NCBI GenBank assembly: GCA_900541145.1
Contig: UQIH01000029.1
Coordinates: 1 to 21,593, forward strand
DNA from: an uncultured Collinsella sp.
Lineage (GTDB): Bacteria; Actinomycetota; Coriobacteriia; Coriobacteriales; Coriobacteriaceae
Length of the DNA: 21,593 nt
Direction of reading: 5' to 3'
The translations under genes were made by a program, and so were the position numbers. Positions 1 to 7,622 of this stretch are shown here, in pieces. Each line of letters begins with the position of its first letter. The stretch's first letter is position 1. A model generated the notes under the pieces. That model did not search any database. It was not told the origin of the DNA and saw only the letters and a program-made list of their open reading frames with translations.

Positions 1-45
1 CCAGGCCCGATTTTGCCTCTTGACAATGTCCTGCTCATATTAAAA

Positions 46-65
46 GGAACGTCCCCAAGTGCCGG
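46..65. repeat. Half copy of the GGAACGTCCC repeat
   Basis: These 20 bases match the right arm of the inverted repeat at 12731-12749 with one C/T difference. No partner arm is visible, so this is either a solo half-site or one cut by the window edge. It lies just beyond the proB terminator. A REP-like origin is inferred from its recurrence in another intergenic space. Confidence 0.5.
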
Positions 66-71
66 CACGAA

Positions 72-111
72 AAAGACAGCGCTGCGGGAAACGATCCGCA
101 GCGCTGTCTTT
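72..111 (-). terminator. Intrinsic terminator of proB
   Basis: A perfect 16-bp stem (72-87 with 96-111) encloses an 8-base loop, starting 2 bases beyond the proB stop codon. Read on the minus strand, the stem ends in five T residues. A shorter T-rich stretch on the other side could allow some bidirectional function. It implies that proA is not co-transcribed directly behind proB. Confidence 0.8.
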
Positions 112-113
112 CT

Positions 114-1241
114 TTATGCAAATACGATCAAGTTATCCCTGTGTATCGCGGGCTTCTCGACCAGGTTTGCGAGCAGGCGGTTGCTGGCGATTTGGTCCTG
201 GCGGCGTCCGGCTGCGAGCTCCAATACGTCCGAATCGGCTTCAGCGATACCACGGGCGACAACCATGCCGCTCGGGTCGCACACGTCGAGCACATCGCCC
301 TCGGCAAAAGCGCCATCGACCTCGCGAATACCCACCGCAAGCAAGGAAGAACCATGGTTGACCAGCGCCTTCGCAGCACCATCGTCGACCGTCACCGAGC
401 CATGCGCCTTGTCGCCCAGTGCGATCCACAGCTTGCGGGGCGCAATGTCCAGACGCTCCGCCGGCGGATCGAACAGCGTGCCAACGCTCTCGCCGCGGGC
501 CAGGCGCACGAGCGCATCGGGCTCCTCACCCGAGCAGATGACGCTCCGAATACCCGCCGTCATCAGAATGCGGCTCGCGCGAATCTTGGTAATCATGCCG
601 CCCGTACCCACCGATGTGGAAGAATCGCCCGCCGAGGCGATAATCTTGGCATCGATCTTATGCACGACCGGGACAAACTCGGCCGTGGGGTCCTCGTGCG
701 GATTGGCGGTATAGAGCCCATCGATGTCCGAGAGCGTCACGCACAGATCGGCAGAGACCAGGCAGCTTACAAGCGCCGCCAGCGTGTCGTTGTCGCCAAA
801 CTTGATCTCGTCGACGGTAACGGTGTCGTTCTCGTTGACGACCGGCACCACGCCCAGCTCCACCAGACGCAGCAGGGCGTCGCGCGCGTGCAGGTAGGAC
901 GTGCGACGCGCCGTGTCGTGACGCGTGAGCAGCACGAGCGAGGTGAGCAGGTCGCGCGCATGGAACTCCTCGTCGTAGGCCGACGAGATGATGCACTGAC
1001 CAGCCGAGGCGCAGGCCTGCAGGCTCGGAAGGTCGCCGACCGGCTTGCGGTCGAAGCCCAACACGGGATAGCCACAGGCGATAGCGCCCGAGCTCACCAC
1101 GACCAGACGCCAGCCGAGCTTGCGCAGCGCTGCGGCTTGATCGGCAAGTCCGCCGATAAAGGCGCGGTTGACCTTGCCATCGGCGCCCACCACCGTGGAC
1201 GAACCGATCTTTACCACCATCGTTTTATAAGAAGTCGTCAT
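114..1241 (-). CDS. proB: Glutamate 5-kinase
   Basis: It phosphorylates L-glutamate with ATP to gamma-glutamyl phosphate, the first step of proline synthesis in the cytoplasm. The 375-residue protein is close to the family length (367 in E. coli). Visible are the N-terminal nucleotide-binding motif VVKIGSST (residues 9-16), VNENDTVTVDE (135-145), SDIDGLYTANP (171-181) and GTGGMITK (212-219) of the amino-acid-kinase fold, then a C-terminal PUA domain at about 267-345. The first ATG lacks a clear Shine-Dalgarno sequence, and an alternative ATG at residue 8 has none either, so the first is kept. pncB lies 79 bp upstream with no clear terminator between, so the two may share a transcript. No proA is seen in the window. 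Confidence 0.95.
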   Translation of the reverse strand: MTTSYKTMVVKIGSSTVVGADGKVNRAFIGGLADQAAALRKLGWRLVVVSSGAIACGYPVLGFDRKPVGDLPSLQACASAGQCIISSAYDEEFHARDLLTSLVLLTRHDTARRTSYLHARDALLRLVELGVVPVVNENDTVTVDEIKFGDNDTLAALVSCLVSADLCVTLSDIDGLYTANPHEDPTAEFVPVVHKIDAKIIASAGDSSTSVGTGGMITKIRASRILMTAGIRSVICSGEEPDALVRLARGESVGTLFDPPAERLDIAPRKLWIALGDKAHGSVTVDDGAAKALVNHGSSLLAVGIREVDGAFAEGDVLDVCDPSGMVVARGIAEADSDVLELAAGRRQDQIASNRLLANLVEKPAIHRDNLIVFA

Positions 1242-1320
1242 ACGTCAAACCAATCAACTGTTCAGCGAACGGCCGAGCTGGCGGCCAAGGGAGCGTGACT
1301 CGCCCCTACCGTCCAAGGAA

Positions 1321-2826
1321 TCATTTTGCCCAGGGAAAAGCCGAGGCCGCGGCCATGTTCTTGCGCACGAGCTCGTCGCGCACCTGAGCCAGGCCCTGCT
1401 CCATGCCCACCACATAGGTCTGCGGGTACAGGAAGCGCTTGAAAGCTGCGTCCAGATGATCGAGCGCCCAAACACAGCGCTCGCGCGCGTCCTGGATGCT
1501 CTCACGCGGAGCCACTGCGCTGCCATCGCGCACGATCGGCACCAGCAGCTCGCGATACTCAAGCTCCGACACGTCGGTCACCAGGGCGGCATCATTCACG
1601 GCCACGAGGGTATTGCCGCGCGCGGCGCCCTCCCCCACCAGATGGTCCTCGTCGTAGATCATGTCGCAGACCGGGCCGCCAAAGCCGTCGTAATAACGGC
1701 GCACGCGCTGCACGCCCGGGATCGTGCGCTTGTAGGGCTGCTCGGAGAGCTTGACCACCGGCGTCCACGGGTCGGCCTCCCTCGCACGGCGGGCGGAAAG
1801 CTTGTACACGCCGCCCAGCGCCGGCTGGTCGTAGCAGGTCGCGAGCTTGGTGCCCACGCCAAAGCTATCGATGGGCGCGCCCTGGTCGAGCAGCGACTGA
1901 ATCGTGTACTCATCCAGATCGTTAGAAACCGAGATCCCCACATAGGGCAGGCCCTCGGCATCGAAACGACCGCGGACATACTTGGAGAGCTTGGCGAGGT
2001 CGCCCGAGTCAATGCGAATAGCCGACAGGCGCTCGCCCGCCGCCTCCATCTCCTTGGCAACCGTAATGGCATGCTCGCAGCCCTCGCGCACATCGTAGGT
2101 GTCGATGAGCAGCGTGCAGTTCTTGGGGCTCGACTTGGCAAAGGCGCGGAAGGCCTCGAGCTCGGAATCGAAGCTCATCACCCAGCTGTGCGCATGCGTG
2201 CCAAAGACGGGAATACCGTAGCGGCGGCCGGCGAGCACATTGGACGTAGAGGAGCAGCCGGCGACGTAGCTCGCGCGCGCAACGGCCAGGCCGCCATCGG
2301 GACCCTGGGCTCGGCGCAGGCCAAACTCGGCCACGGGACGGCCGTCCGCCGCCAGCACCACTCGCGCCGTCTTGGTGGCGACAAGTGTCTGGAACCCGAC
2401 GATATTGAGCAGCGCCGTCTCAAGCAGCTGGCACTCGAGCGCAGGACCGGTGACGCGCACCATGGGCTCGCGTGGAAAGACGAGCTCGCCCTCGGGGACG
2501 GCGTCGATATTTACATGCGCACGAAAATCGCGCAGGTAGTCGAGGAATGCGGACTTGAACATCGCGCCGCCGGCAGGGGCCTCAAGCGATGCGAGGTAGT
2601 CGATATCCTCGGGCGTAAAGCGCAGATTCTCGACTAGCTCGGGCAGCTCGGCGGTGCCGCACATGACGGCATAGGCGCTGCCAAAGGGATGGTCGCGGTA
2701 AAACGCGGTAAAACAACCCTGCTCATTGGCCTTGCCGCTCTCCCACAGGCCCTGGGCCATAGTGAGTTCGTACAGATCGGTGAGCATTGCGATGTCGGTG
2801 GGATGAGAGATATCGGTCAAAGCCAT
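1321..2826 (-). CDS. pncB: Nicotinate phosphoribosyltransferase
   Basis: It joins nicotinate to PRPP to give nicotinate mononucleotide, using ATP, in the NAD salvage (Preiss-Handler) pathway. The 501-residue protein carries the family N-terminal signature DLYELTMAQ (residues 17-25), a central GTHAHSWVMSF segment with the conserved histidine region, and RIDSGDLAKLSKYVR of the phosphoribosyl-binding barrel. The frame stays open 19 codons further upstream, but the ATG at 2826 is preceded by GAAAGG at good spacing and begins the conserved part, so it is the chosen start. It lies 84 bp behind the coiled-coil membrane protein gene and 79 bp ahead of proB in the same direction; a weak 5-bp hairpin (CCGAT/ATCGG) is the only structure in the first gap. 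Confidence 0.94.
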   Translation of the reverse strand: MALTDISHPTDIAMLTDLYELTMAQGLWESGKANEQGCFTAFYRDHPFGSAYAVMCGTAELPELVENLRFTPEDIDYLASLEAPAGGAMFKSAFLDYLRDFRAHVNIDAVPEGELVFPREPMVRVTGPALECQLLETALLNIVGFQTLVATKTARVVLAADGRPVAEFGLRRAQGPDGGLAVARASYVAGCSSTSNVLAGRRYGIPVFGTHAHSWVMSFDSELEAFRAFAKSSPKNCTLLIDTYDVREGCEHAITVAKEMEAAGERLSAIRIDSGDLAKLSKYVRGRFDAEGLPYVGISVSNDLDEYTIQSLLDQGAPIDSFGVGTKLATCYDQPALGGVYKLSARRAREADPWTPVVKLSEQPYKRTIPGVQRVRRYYDGFGGPVCDMIYDEDHLVGEGAARGNTLVAVNDAALVTDVSELEYRELLVPIVRDGSAVAPRESIQDARERCVWALDHLDAAFKRFLYPQTYVVGMEQGLAQVRDELVRKNMAAASAFPWAK

Positions 2827-2910
2827 GGGGCGACCTTTCGGATGTGTGGTGCAGAATTTGAGGGTTGGACGAGAGCAGAGCATGCGGACATGACGCCCGA
2901 TGCAAATCGG

Positions 2911-3369
2911 TTAGAGCAGGCCCATGCTGGTCAGGATCGTGTAGCCCATAAAGATGACAAACGCGATGAGGGCAAGGACAATGATGATTTTTTGAGCCGG
3001 CGCCATGCCAGGGATCTCGTTCTCGCCCGTAGGTTCCTTGGAGGTAACCATGCGCTGGGCAAAGGTCATCTCGTCACGGCTCGGCTTGGGCTCGACGGAC
3101 TTGGGACGAGCGGCCTTTTTAGGCTGAGGTTTGGGCGCGGCAGGTGCAGGCTTCGCTGCAGCGGGCTTGGGTGCGGGCGCGGGCTTGCGCTCGGATGCGG
3201 CGTTCGAGGCGACCTCCTCGGCCTTCGCACGCTCGGCACGCAGGGCAGCCAGCTCCTCGCGCTCGCGACGGGCCTCTTCCCGAGCCTCGCGGCGGGCCTT
3301 CTCAGCGCGGAGCTCTTCCAACTCAGCGCGCTCCTCGTCGGACAATGGTTGGGACTCAAGCTCGGCCAT
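2911..3369 (-). CDS. Small coiled-coil protein with C-terminal membrane anchor
   Basis: Not recognised as a named family. The 152-residue protein has three visible parts: a highly charged Glu/Arg/Ala helix (residues 9-55) likely to form a coiled coil, a Pro/Ala/Lys-rich linker (60-98), and one hydrophobic segment at 127-147 followed by only about five residues. With no signal peptide, this layout suggests a tail-anchored inner-membrane protein with its bulk in the cytoplasm. The start at 3369 has GAAAGG upstream. An earlier in-frame ATG at 3405 lies inside the tRNA terminator and is rejected. pncB follows in the same direction. The function is unknown; a scaffold or membrane tether is only a guess. 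Confidence 0.75.
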   Translation of the reverse strand: MAELESQPLSDEERAELEELRAEKARREAREEARREREELAALRAERAKAEEVASNAASERKPAPAPKPAAAKPAPAAPKPQPKKAARPKSVEPKPSRDEMTFAQRMVTSKEPTGENEIPGMAPAQKIIIVLALIAFVIFMGYTILTSMGLL

Positions 3370-3387
3370 GGTAAAGCCCTTTCTTTT

Positions 3388-3419
3388 AAAAAAAGCCGCC
3401 GACACAATGTCAGCGGCTT
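3388..3419 (-). terminator. Intrinsic terminator of tRNA-Ala
   Basis: A 12-bp stem (3393-3404 with 3408-3419, one G-T wobble) with a 3-base loop is followed on the minus strand by an uninterrupted T run. It starts 14 bases beyond the tRNA 3' end and ends 18 bases before the start codon of the coiled-coil protein gene, separating the two transcripts. Confidence 0.88.
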
Positions 3420-3433
3420 ATCAAATCCAAGGG

Positions 3434-3506
3434 TGGAGACGAAGGGAGTCGAACCCTCGGCCTCTGCCATGCGACGGCAGCGCTCTCCCAACTGAGCTAC
3501 GTCCCC
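3434..3506 (-). tRNA. tRNA-Ala (anticodon CGC)
   Basis: The 73-nt cloverleaf folds fully. The acceptor stem is GGGGACG with CGTCTCC, including the G3-U70 pair that identifies alanine tRNAs. The D arm begins TAGCTCAG. The anticodon stem CTGCC/GGCAG closes the loop GTCGCAT, with U33 before anticodon CGC, which reads GCG. The T arm is GAGGG-TTCGACT-CCCTT and the discriminator base is A. The 3' CCA is not encoded; the next bases are CCC. A consensus promoter lies just upstream and an intrinsic terminator just downstream, so it is a single-gene unit. Confidence 0.96.
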
Positions 3507-3519
3507 AGGACAAGTTGAT

Positions 3520-3547
3520 ATTTTACCTACGGCTCGCCAACTGTCAA
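3520..3547 (-). promoter_or_regulatory. Sigma70-type promoter of tRNA-Ala
   Basis: On the minus strand a perfect -35 TTGACA (3542-3547) and a -10 TAAAAT (3520-3525) are separated by 16 bases. Transcription would begin near 3513, about 7 bases before the mature tRNA 5' end. It is the best promoter in the window by match to consensus. Confidence 0.85.
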
Positions 3548-3610
3548 CGCCCAATAACCAGTCTTTTTGGGGCACGGCTATTTTGGCAACTTTTCGAACA
3601 GGCGATGCTC

Positions 3611-3648
3611 TCGATGATTTTTTATCCCCGTCCCAGAAAAATCATCGA
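3611..3648. repeat. Stem-loop repeat with GGGACGGGG loop, copy A; probable terminator
   Basis: A perfect 12-bp stem (3611-3622 with 3637-3648) ends in T or A runs on its inner side and encloses a 14-base loop that reads GGGACGGGG on the minus strand. It lies 8 bases behind the stop codon of the radical SAM gene, the right place for its terminator. A 22-base core (3624-3645) recurs exactly at 14665-14686, so it belongs to a dispersed family. Confidence 0.7.
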
Positions 3649-3656
3649 CGAACGCA

Positions 3657-4595
3657 CTACTTTGCGCTGGTAAGAACACCGGTGGTGTCGAAGGCCGGGG
3701 TGAAGCTCTCGTCTACCGCGCCGCCCTCTTGCCAGAACATCGTCGTAAACCCCAGGTCGTCGGCATGGTCGAGCACCTGCTCGTACTCCTCGCGCGTCAC
3801 AGCGCGCGCCAACTCGCCGCCCTGCTCGCGCATGAGCGTATTGGGCGTGTACTGGTTCATGACCGAGATCGGCACGTCGCCCACCGTCTGCCACACCAGG
3901 TCTAACACGCGGCACGAGTCATCCGCATGCCCCGGAAGCACCAGGTGACGCACGATCATGCCACGCTTCATAAGCCCGTCCTCGTCCACCAACTCTCCCC
4001 CGCGGCGCTCGATCTCGCGCGCCATCTGGGCCAGACCCGACACGGCCACACGCGGGTAATCCTTTATATGGGAGAGCGACTGCGCAAGCCCGGCATCGGC
4101 ATATTTAAAGTCGGTGAGCCACACATCGACCAGGTCGCCCAGCGCCGCCACGGCACTCGCGCGCTCGTAACCACTCGTGTTGTAGACGATTGGGATAACC
4201 AGTCCGCGCGCCCGTGCCGCGGCAATCGCGGCAGGCAACAGGTGCGCATAGTGCGTCGCCGTCACCAAATTGATGTTGTTGGCACCCTGGTCCTGCAGTT
4301 CCAGCATAATCTCGACCAGGCGCTCAGGCGAAATCTCAAGGCCAAAATTGCCGGTCGAGATCTCGTGGTTCTGGCAGTAGATACATTTGAGCGAGCAGCC
4401 GCTAAAGAAGATCGTGCCCGAACCGGCCTCGCCCGAGATAGGCGGCTCCTCCCACATATGAAGCGCGGCGCGGGCCACCTTGAGCGTGTCGTTAGCACCG
4501 CAGACGCCGTGCGCGCCCTCATCGCGCGCCGCACCGCAACGGCGCGGACACAAATGGCAGGCGGGCGAAAAAAGTTCGGTCAACGACGTCGGCAT
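3657..4595 (-). CDS. PflA-like radical SAM protein (PflX/COG1313 type)
   Basis: The 312-residue protein is a radical SAM enzyme related to pyruvate formate-lyase activases. The motif C67-x3-C71-x2-C74 (CSLKCIYC), within SGCSLKCIYCQN, binds the [4Fe-4S] cluster that cleaves S-adenosylmethionine. A second set of cysteines near the N-terminus (C13, C16, C20, C32; CHLCPRRC then VCG) may hold another metal site. Its substrate is not known and no glycyl-radical enzyme gene is nearby. The start at ATG 4595 has GGAG 9 bases upstream; a TTG at 4610 is in frame but would overlap that site. The gene is transcribed alone, with repeat copy A as likely terminator. Confidence 0.85.
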   Translation of the reverse strand: MPTSLTELFSPACHLCPRRCGAARDEGAHGVCGANDTLKVARAALHMWEEPPISGEAGSGTIFFSGCSLKCIYCQNHEISTGNFGLEISPERLVEIMLELQDQGANNINLVTATHYAHLLPAAIAAARARGLVIPIVYNTSGYERASAVAALGDLVDVWLTDFKYADAGLAQSLSHIKDYPRVAVSGLAQMAREIERRGGELVDEDGLMKRGMIVRHLVLPGHADDSCRVLDLVWQTVGDVPISVMNQYTPNTLMREQGGELARAVTREEYEQVLDHADDLGFTTMFWQEGGAVDESFTPAFDTTGVLTSAK

Positions 4596-4709
4596 AAAAC
4601 CATGCTCCAAAACAACGATTCAGCAGCTCAAACGTAAAGGGATCAACGCCACAGACGGCTCGAGCCCAAGGCGCCGTAATCGTCCGACACGATTTTTGTA
4701 ATGTCAAGA

Positions 4710-4738
4710 CTGGAATCGATAAAGTGCCGCTTTATGAT
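4710..4738 (+). promoter_or_regulatory. Promoter of the 6S-like RNA
   Basis: A good -10 TATGAT (4733-4738) lies 17 bases after a weak -35 CTGGAA (4710-4715). Transcription would start near 4745, a few bases before the 5' strand of the RNA closing stem, so promoter and predicted RNA end agree. Confidence 0.5.
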
Positions 4739-4744
4739 GTAGGT

Positions 4745-4915
4745 ATTCCGCCCCCCGCGGAGCAACTGGGTGAACCGTCGCGTTTATTTAGGGAGCCCAC
4801 ACAGTCGTACCTAGTACAGGTATCCTTCGTTGTTAAGGACGCTGGAACAGTCGATGAGGGCACCCACCTGTTTTAGGTGGGTTCATTTTCGTAACGTGGG
4901 GGGTGGTTTTCTTTT
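4745..4915 (+). ncRNA. ssrS: Structured RNA, candidate 6S RNA
   Basis: About 170 nt with no coding capacity, between divergent genes. The two ends pair: 4748-4758 (CCGCCCCCCGC) with 4896-4906 (GTGGGGGGTGG), 11 pairs with two G-U, followed by TTTTCTTTT at 4907-4915. This forms closing stem and terminator at once. Inside, on the 3' side, is a hairpin ACCCACCT/AGGTGGGT (4862-4869 with 4875-4882). Bases 4767-4772 can pair with 4861-4866, or 4771-4776 with 4880-4885, so the hairpin has alternatives. Length, closed ends, 3'-side hairpin and own promoter fit 6S RNA, which binds the RNA polymerase holoenzyme in stationary phase. The distal arm folds only into short hairpins by eye. A protein-free leader for the next gene is less likely because of the T run. 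The remaining 205 bases to the next gene show only a lone -10-like TATTAT at 5044. Confidence 0.6.
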
Positions 4916-5120
4916 GCCGAAAATCACCATTACAGTCCATATGGATCCCCGCCGGCATCCCGACAAGCCATCGACAACATCCCAATATCTGGTAAGCGCG
5001 TGATTATCGCTGCGTGCAATTCCATGCACCCCCCTTGGTCGAGTATTATGGTTCGGCTATGCCCTTTGCGCATGGCGTTCTTCTGACCTTTTCCTTCGAC
5101 GCTTGGCGGTTTTTAGATTC

Positions 5121-6320
5121 ATGGCTTCATCCCCGAGCTACATACCGTACCTATGCGTGGCAGCGGCGGCCTTTATCACGACCTTCCTCACGGTACCCCT
5201 GGTCAAGCGCCTGGCAATCAAGCTCGACGCCGTCGACTATCCTTCTAAGCGCCGCATCAACACCAAGCCCATCCCACGTTTGGGCGGAGCGGCGGTGTTT
5301 TTGGGCCTGGTCGTTGCCTGCATTGTGCAAATCCTAGGCACCTGGTACCTAGGCTGGCCACCCGTCCTGGTGCCGCACCCGCGCCTTCACATTAGCTATC
5401 CCATGCTGGCGCTCTCCTTTACCGTCATCTTTGCGACCGGCGCTATCGACGACGTCTTCCAGCTCACGCCCAAGCAAAAGCTGGCCGGACAAGTCCTCGC
5501 CGCGCTTATCGCCTGTATCGGCGGCCTAAAAATCGGCGTCATCGTCAACCCGTTTGCCCCCGGCGAGATCATGCTCGGATGGCTCGCCTACCCCATCACC
5601 GTAATCTATCTGGTGGCATTCACCAACATCATTAACCTCATCGACGGCCTCGACGGCTTGGCCACGGGCATCTGCGGCATCGCGTCGTTCACCATGTTTT
5701 CGATGGCCGTTCTCTCGGGCCGCATCGACGCCGCCGCGCTCTCCATTGCGCTCTTTGGCGCCTGTCTGGCCTTTTTGCGCTACAACTTCAACCCCGCAAG
5801 CATCTTCTTGGGCGACTCGGGGTCGCTGCTTCTGGGCTTTGCGCTGGGCTCCATCTCGCTGCTCAACGTGAGCCGCACCGCCGCACTCACCTCGCTTATC
5901 ATCCCGCTCATCGTTGCCGGCGTGCCCATCATCGACACGTTTAGCGCCATTGTGCGCCGCAAGCGCGCCCACATTAGCATCGGGCAGGCCGACAAGGGCC
6001 ACATCCACCACCGCCTGATCCAAGAAGGCTACAACCAAAAACAGGCCGTGCTGCTCATCTATGCCTGGTGCATCATGCTTTCGGCCGGCGCCGCCGCGAT
6101 TAACCAGGTCGAGGTGCCCATGCGTGTGCTCATCTTTACCGTGCTCGCCATTGGCTCGGCTGCCTTCGCCAAGCACCTGCACCTGTTTGAACCCGTGCTG
6201 CGCCACCATTACAACAAGCGCACGCACGAGGACGAGCTGGTCACCCCCGACGACCCCGCTTTTAAGCAGGAGGAGCAGGCAGCCGAGGAGCGCAAAGAAG
6301 AGCGCCACCACAAGCTCTAG
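5121..6320 (+). CDS. UDP-GlcNAc:undecaprenyl-phosphate GlcNAc-1-phosphate transferase (WecA/TagO family)
   Basis: This polytopic membrane enzyme moves GlcNAc-1-phosphate from UDP-GlcNAc to undecaprenyl phosphate, starting teichoic acid or cell-surface polysaccharide synthesis on the cytoplasmic face. The 399-residue protein shows the family motifs in order: RRINTKPIPRLGG (44-56), the Asp pair in GAIDD (107-111), NLIDGLDGLATG (172-183), FLGDSGS, and the His-rich HIHHRL loop of the MraY/WecA superfamily. About ten hydrophobic segments and a charged Glu/Lys C-terminal tail are visible. The start is uncertain: ATG 5121 has only a weak GGCGG upstream, and TTG 5103 has none. trpS follows 159 bp downstream. 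The flippase at 12852 may act in the same pathway, but that is inference. Confidence 0.9.
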   Translation: MASSPSYIPYLCVAAAAFITTFLTVPLVKRLAIKLDAVDYPSKRRINTKPIPRLGGAAVFLGLVVACIVQILGTWYLGWPPVLVPHPRLHISYPMLALSFTVIFATGAIDDVFQLTPKQKLAGQVLAALIACIGGLKIGVIVNPFAPGEIMLGWLAYPITVIYLVAFTNIINLIDGLDGLATGICGIASFTMFSMAVLSGRIDAAALSIALFGACLAFLRYNFNPASIFLGDSGSLLLGFALGSISLLNVSRTAALTSLIIPLIVAGVPIIDTFSAIVRRKRAHISIGQADKGHIHHRLIQEGYNQKQAVLLIYAWCIMLSAGAAAINQVEVPMRVLIFTVLAIGSAAFAKHLHLFEPVLRHHYNKRTHEDELVTPDDPAFKQEEQAAEERKEERHHKL

Positions 6321-6356
6321 GGCAAGCTGCCGAGGATGTACCAAGGCGTTGGCAGC

Positions 6357-6370
6357 CGTTCGCGCGAACG
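6357..6370. promoter_or_regulatory. Perfect 14-bp palindrome upstream of trpS
   Basis: CGTTCGCGCGAACG is self-complementary and lies 110 bases before the trpS start. A -10-like TATCAT stands at 6443-6448 without a convincing -35. The palindrome could be an operator or the tip of a weak hairpin behind the preceding gene (GGCGTT pairs with AACGCC around it). No T run follows. Confidence 0.3.
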
Positions 6371-6479
6371 CCGCGGCGGACTTGAAAGCCGGCCCCTGGC
6401 AGTCCCTCACCCACTCACGCCCACCCCTCTCAATAAACACGCTATCATCAAAACCTGCGAACGAACGTTAGGAGCAATC

Positions 6480-7529
6480 ATGCCAAACGAGAACAGCTAC
6501 GAAGTCGCGCTGCAAAAGAGCAACGCCATTCGCGAGGGCCTGGCCAAGACGCCCGAGAAGTTCACCATGCTTACCGGCGACCGCCCCACCGGCCGTCTGC
6601 ACCTGGGTCACTACTTTGGCACCCTCAAGGGCCGCGTGGAGCTGCAGAACATGGGCGCCAGAACCAACGTACTCATCGCCGACTACCAGGTCATCACCGA
6701 CCGCGACACCACCGAGCACATCCAGGACAACGTGTACAACATGGTCATGGACTACCTTGCCTGCGGCATCGACCCCGACAAGACCATGATCTACGCGCAC
6801 TCCGCCGTGCCCGCCGCCAACCAGCTCATGCTGCCGTTCCTGTCGCTGGTGTCCGAGGCCGAGCTGGCGCGCAACCCCACGGTCAAGGCCGAGATGGAGG
6901 CCTCGGGGCACGAGCTCACCGGCCTTCTGCTCACCTACCCGGTGCACCAGGCCTGCGACATCCTGTTCTGCAAGGGCAATGTGGTGCCCGTCGGCCGCGA
7001 CCAGCTGCCGCACATCGAGCTCACCCGCACCATCGCCCGCCGCTTTAACAACCGCTACGGCAAGGTGTTCCCCGAGGTCGACGCGCTGCTGTCCGAGACC
7101 CCGCTGCTGCCCGGCCTGGACGGTCGCAAGATGAGCAAGAGCTACGGCAACGCCATCAACATCTCGATGACCGCCGAGGAGACGGCCAAGCGCATCAAGA
7201 AGAGCCAGACCGACTCCGAGCGCATGATCACGTTCGATCCCGAGAACCGCCCCGGCGTGTCCGGCCTGCTTTCGACCGCTGCCATCTGCACTGGTCGTTC
7301 CGAGGTCGAGATTGCCGAGGAGATTGGCATGGGCGGCTCTGGCCAGCTCAAGAAATACGTGACCGAGGCCGTCAACGAGTACTTCGCCCCGATCCGCGAG
7401 CGTCGCCAGCGCTACGAGAACGACCTGGATTACGTCAAGGACGTGCTGCACGAGGGCAATCGCCGCGCCAACGAGATCGCCGAGCAGACCCTGGCCGAGG
7501 TTCAGGACGCCATGGGCATGGTGTACTAG
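6480..7529 (+). CDS. trpS: Tryptophan--tRNA ligase
   Basis: This class I aminoacyl-tRNA synthetase charges tRNA-Trp with tryptophan. The 349-residue protein has the HIGH-type motif as HLGH (41-44) in TGRLHLGHYFG and a KMSKS loop at 217-221 (DGRKMSKSYGN); its length is normal for bacterial TrpS. The open frame extends 48 codons further upstream, but the ATG at 6480 has AGGAG at 6470-6474 and starts the conserved protein. Codon use is strongly GC-rich, as expected for a highly expressed gene. No T-box leader is seen in the 159-bp upstream gap. Tandem hairpins lie beyond the stop. Confidence 0.96.
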   Translation: MPNENSYEVALQKSNAIREGLAKTPEKFTMLTGDRPTGRLHLGHYFGTLKGRVELQNMGARTNVLIADYQVITDRDTTEHIQDNVYNMVMDYLACGIDPDKTMIYAHSAVPAANQLMLPFLSLVSEAELARNPTVKAEMEASGHELTGLLLTYPVHQACDILFCKGNVVPVGRDQLPHIELTRTIARRFNNRYGKVFPEVDALLSETPLLPGLDGRKMSKSYGNAINISMTAEETAKRIKKSQTDSERMITFDPENRPGVSGLLSTAAICTGRSEVEIAEEIGMGGSGQLKKYVTEAVNEYFAPIRERRQRYENDLDYVKDVLHEGNRRANEIAEQTLAEVQDAMGMVY

Positions 7530-7554
7530 GCAAAGCACTTTGCACAACATAGAC

Positions 7555-7622
7555 GGTGAGGCTGAATCCTCACCAAAACAGGAACAGGCCCGCTGGCAGT
7601 TAGTTGCCAGCGGGCCTGTTCC
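7555..7622. terminator. Tandem hairpins between trpS and the converging minus-strand genes
   Basis: The first hairpin is GGTGAGG (7555-7561) with CCTCACC (7568-7574). The second is a perfect 18-bp stem, 7581-7598 with 7605-7622, with a 6-base loop. On the plus strand no T run follows. On the minus strand the long stem is followed by TGTTTT. It probably ends transcription arriving from either side, as it sits between convergent genes, but the weak T tracts leave this open. Confidence 0.55.

Noticed and set aside
3370..3405. Earlier start codon for the coiled-coil membrane protein
   Set aside because: The extra 12 codons lie within the tRNA terminator stem and T run, and the later ATG has the better ribosome binding site.
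6321..6479. T-box leader for trpS
   Set aside because: No T-box sequence, specifier loop or antiterminator/terminator pair is visible in this gap.
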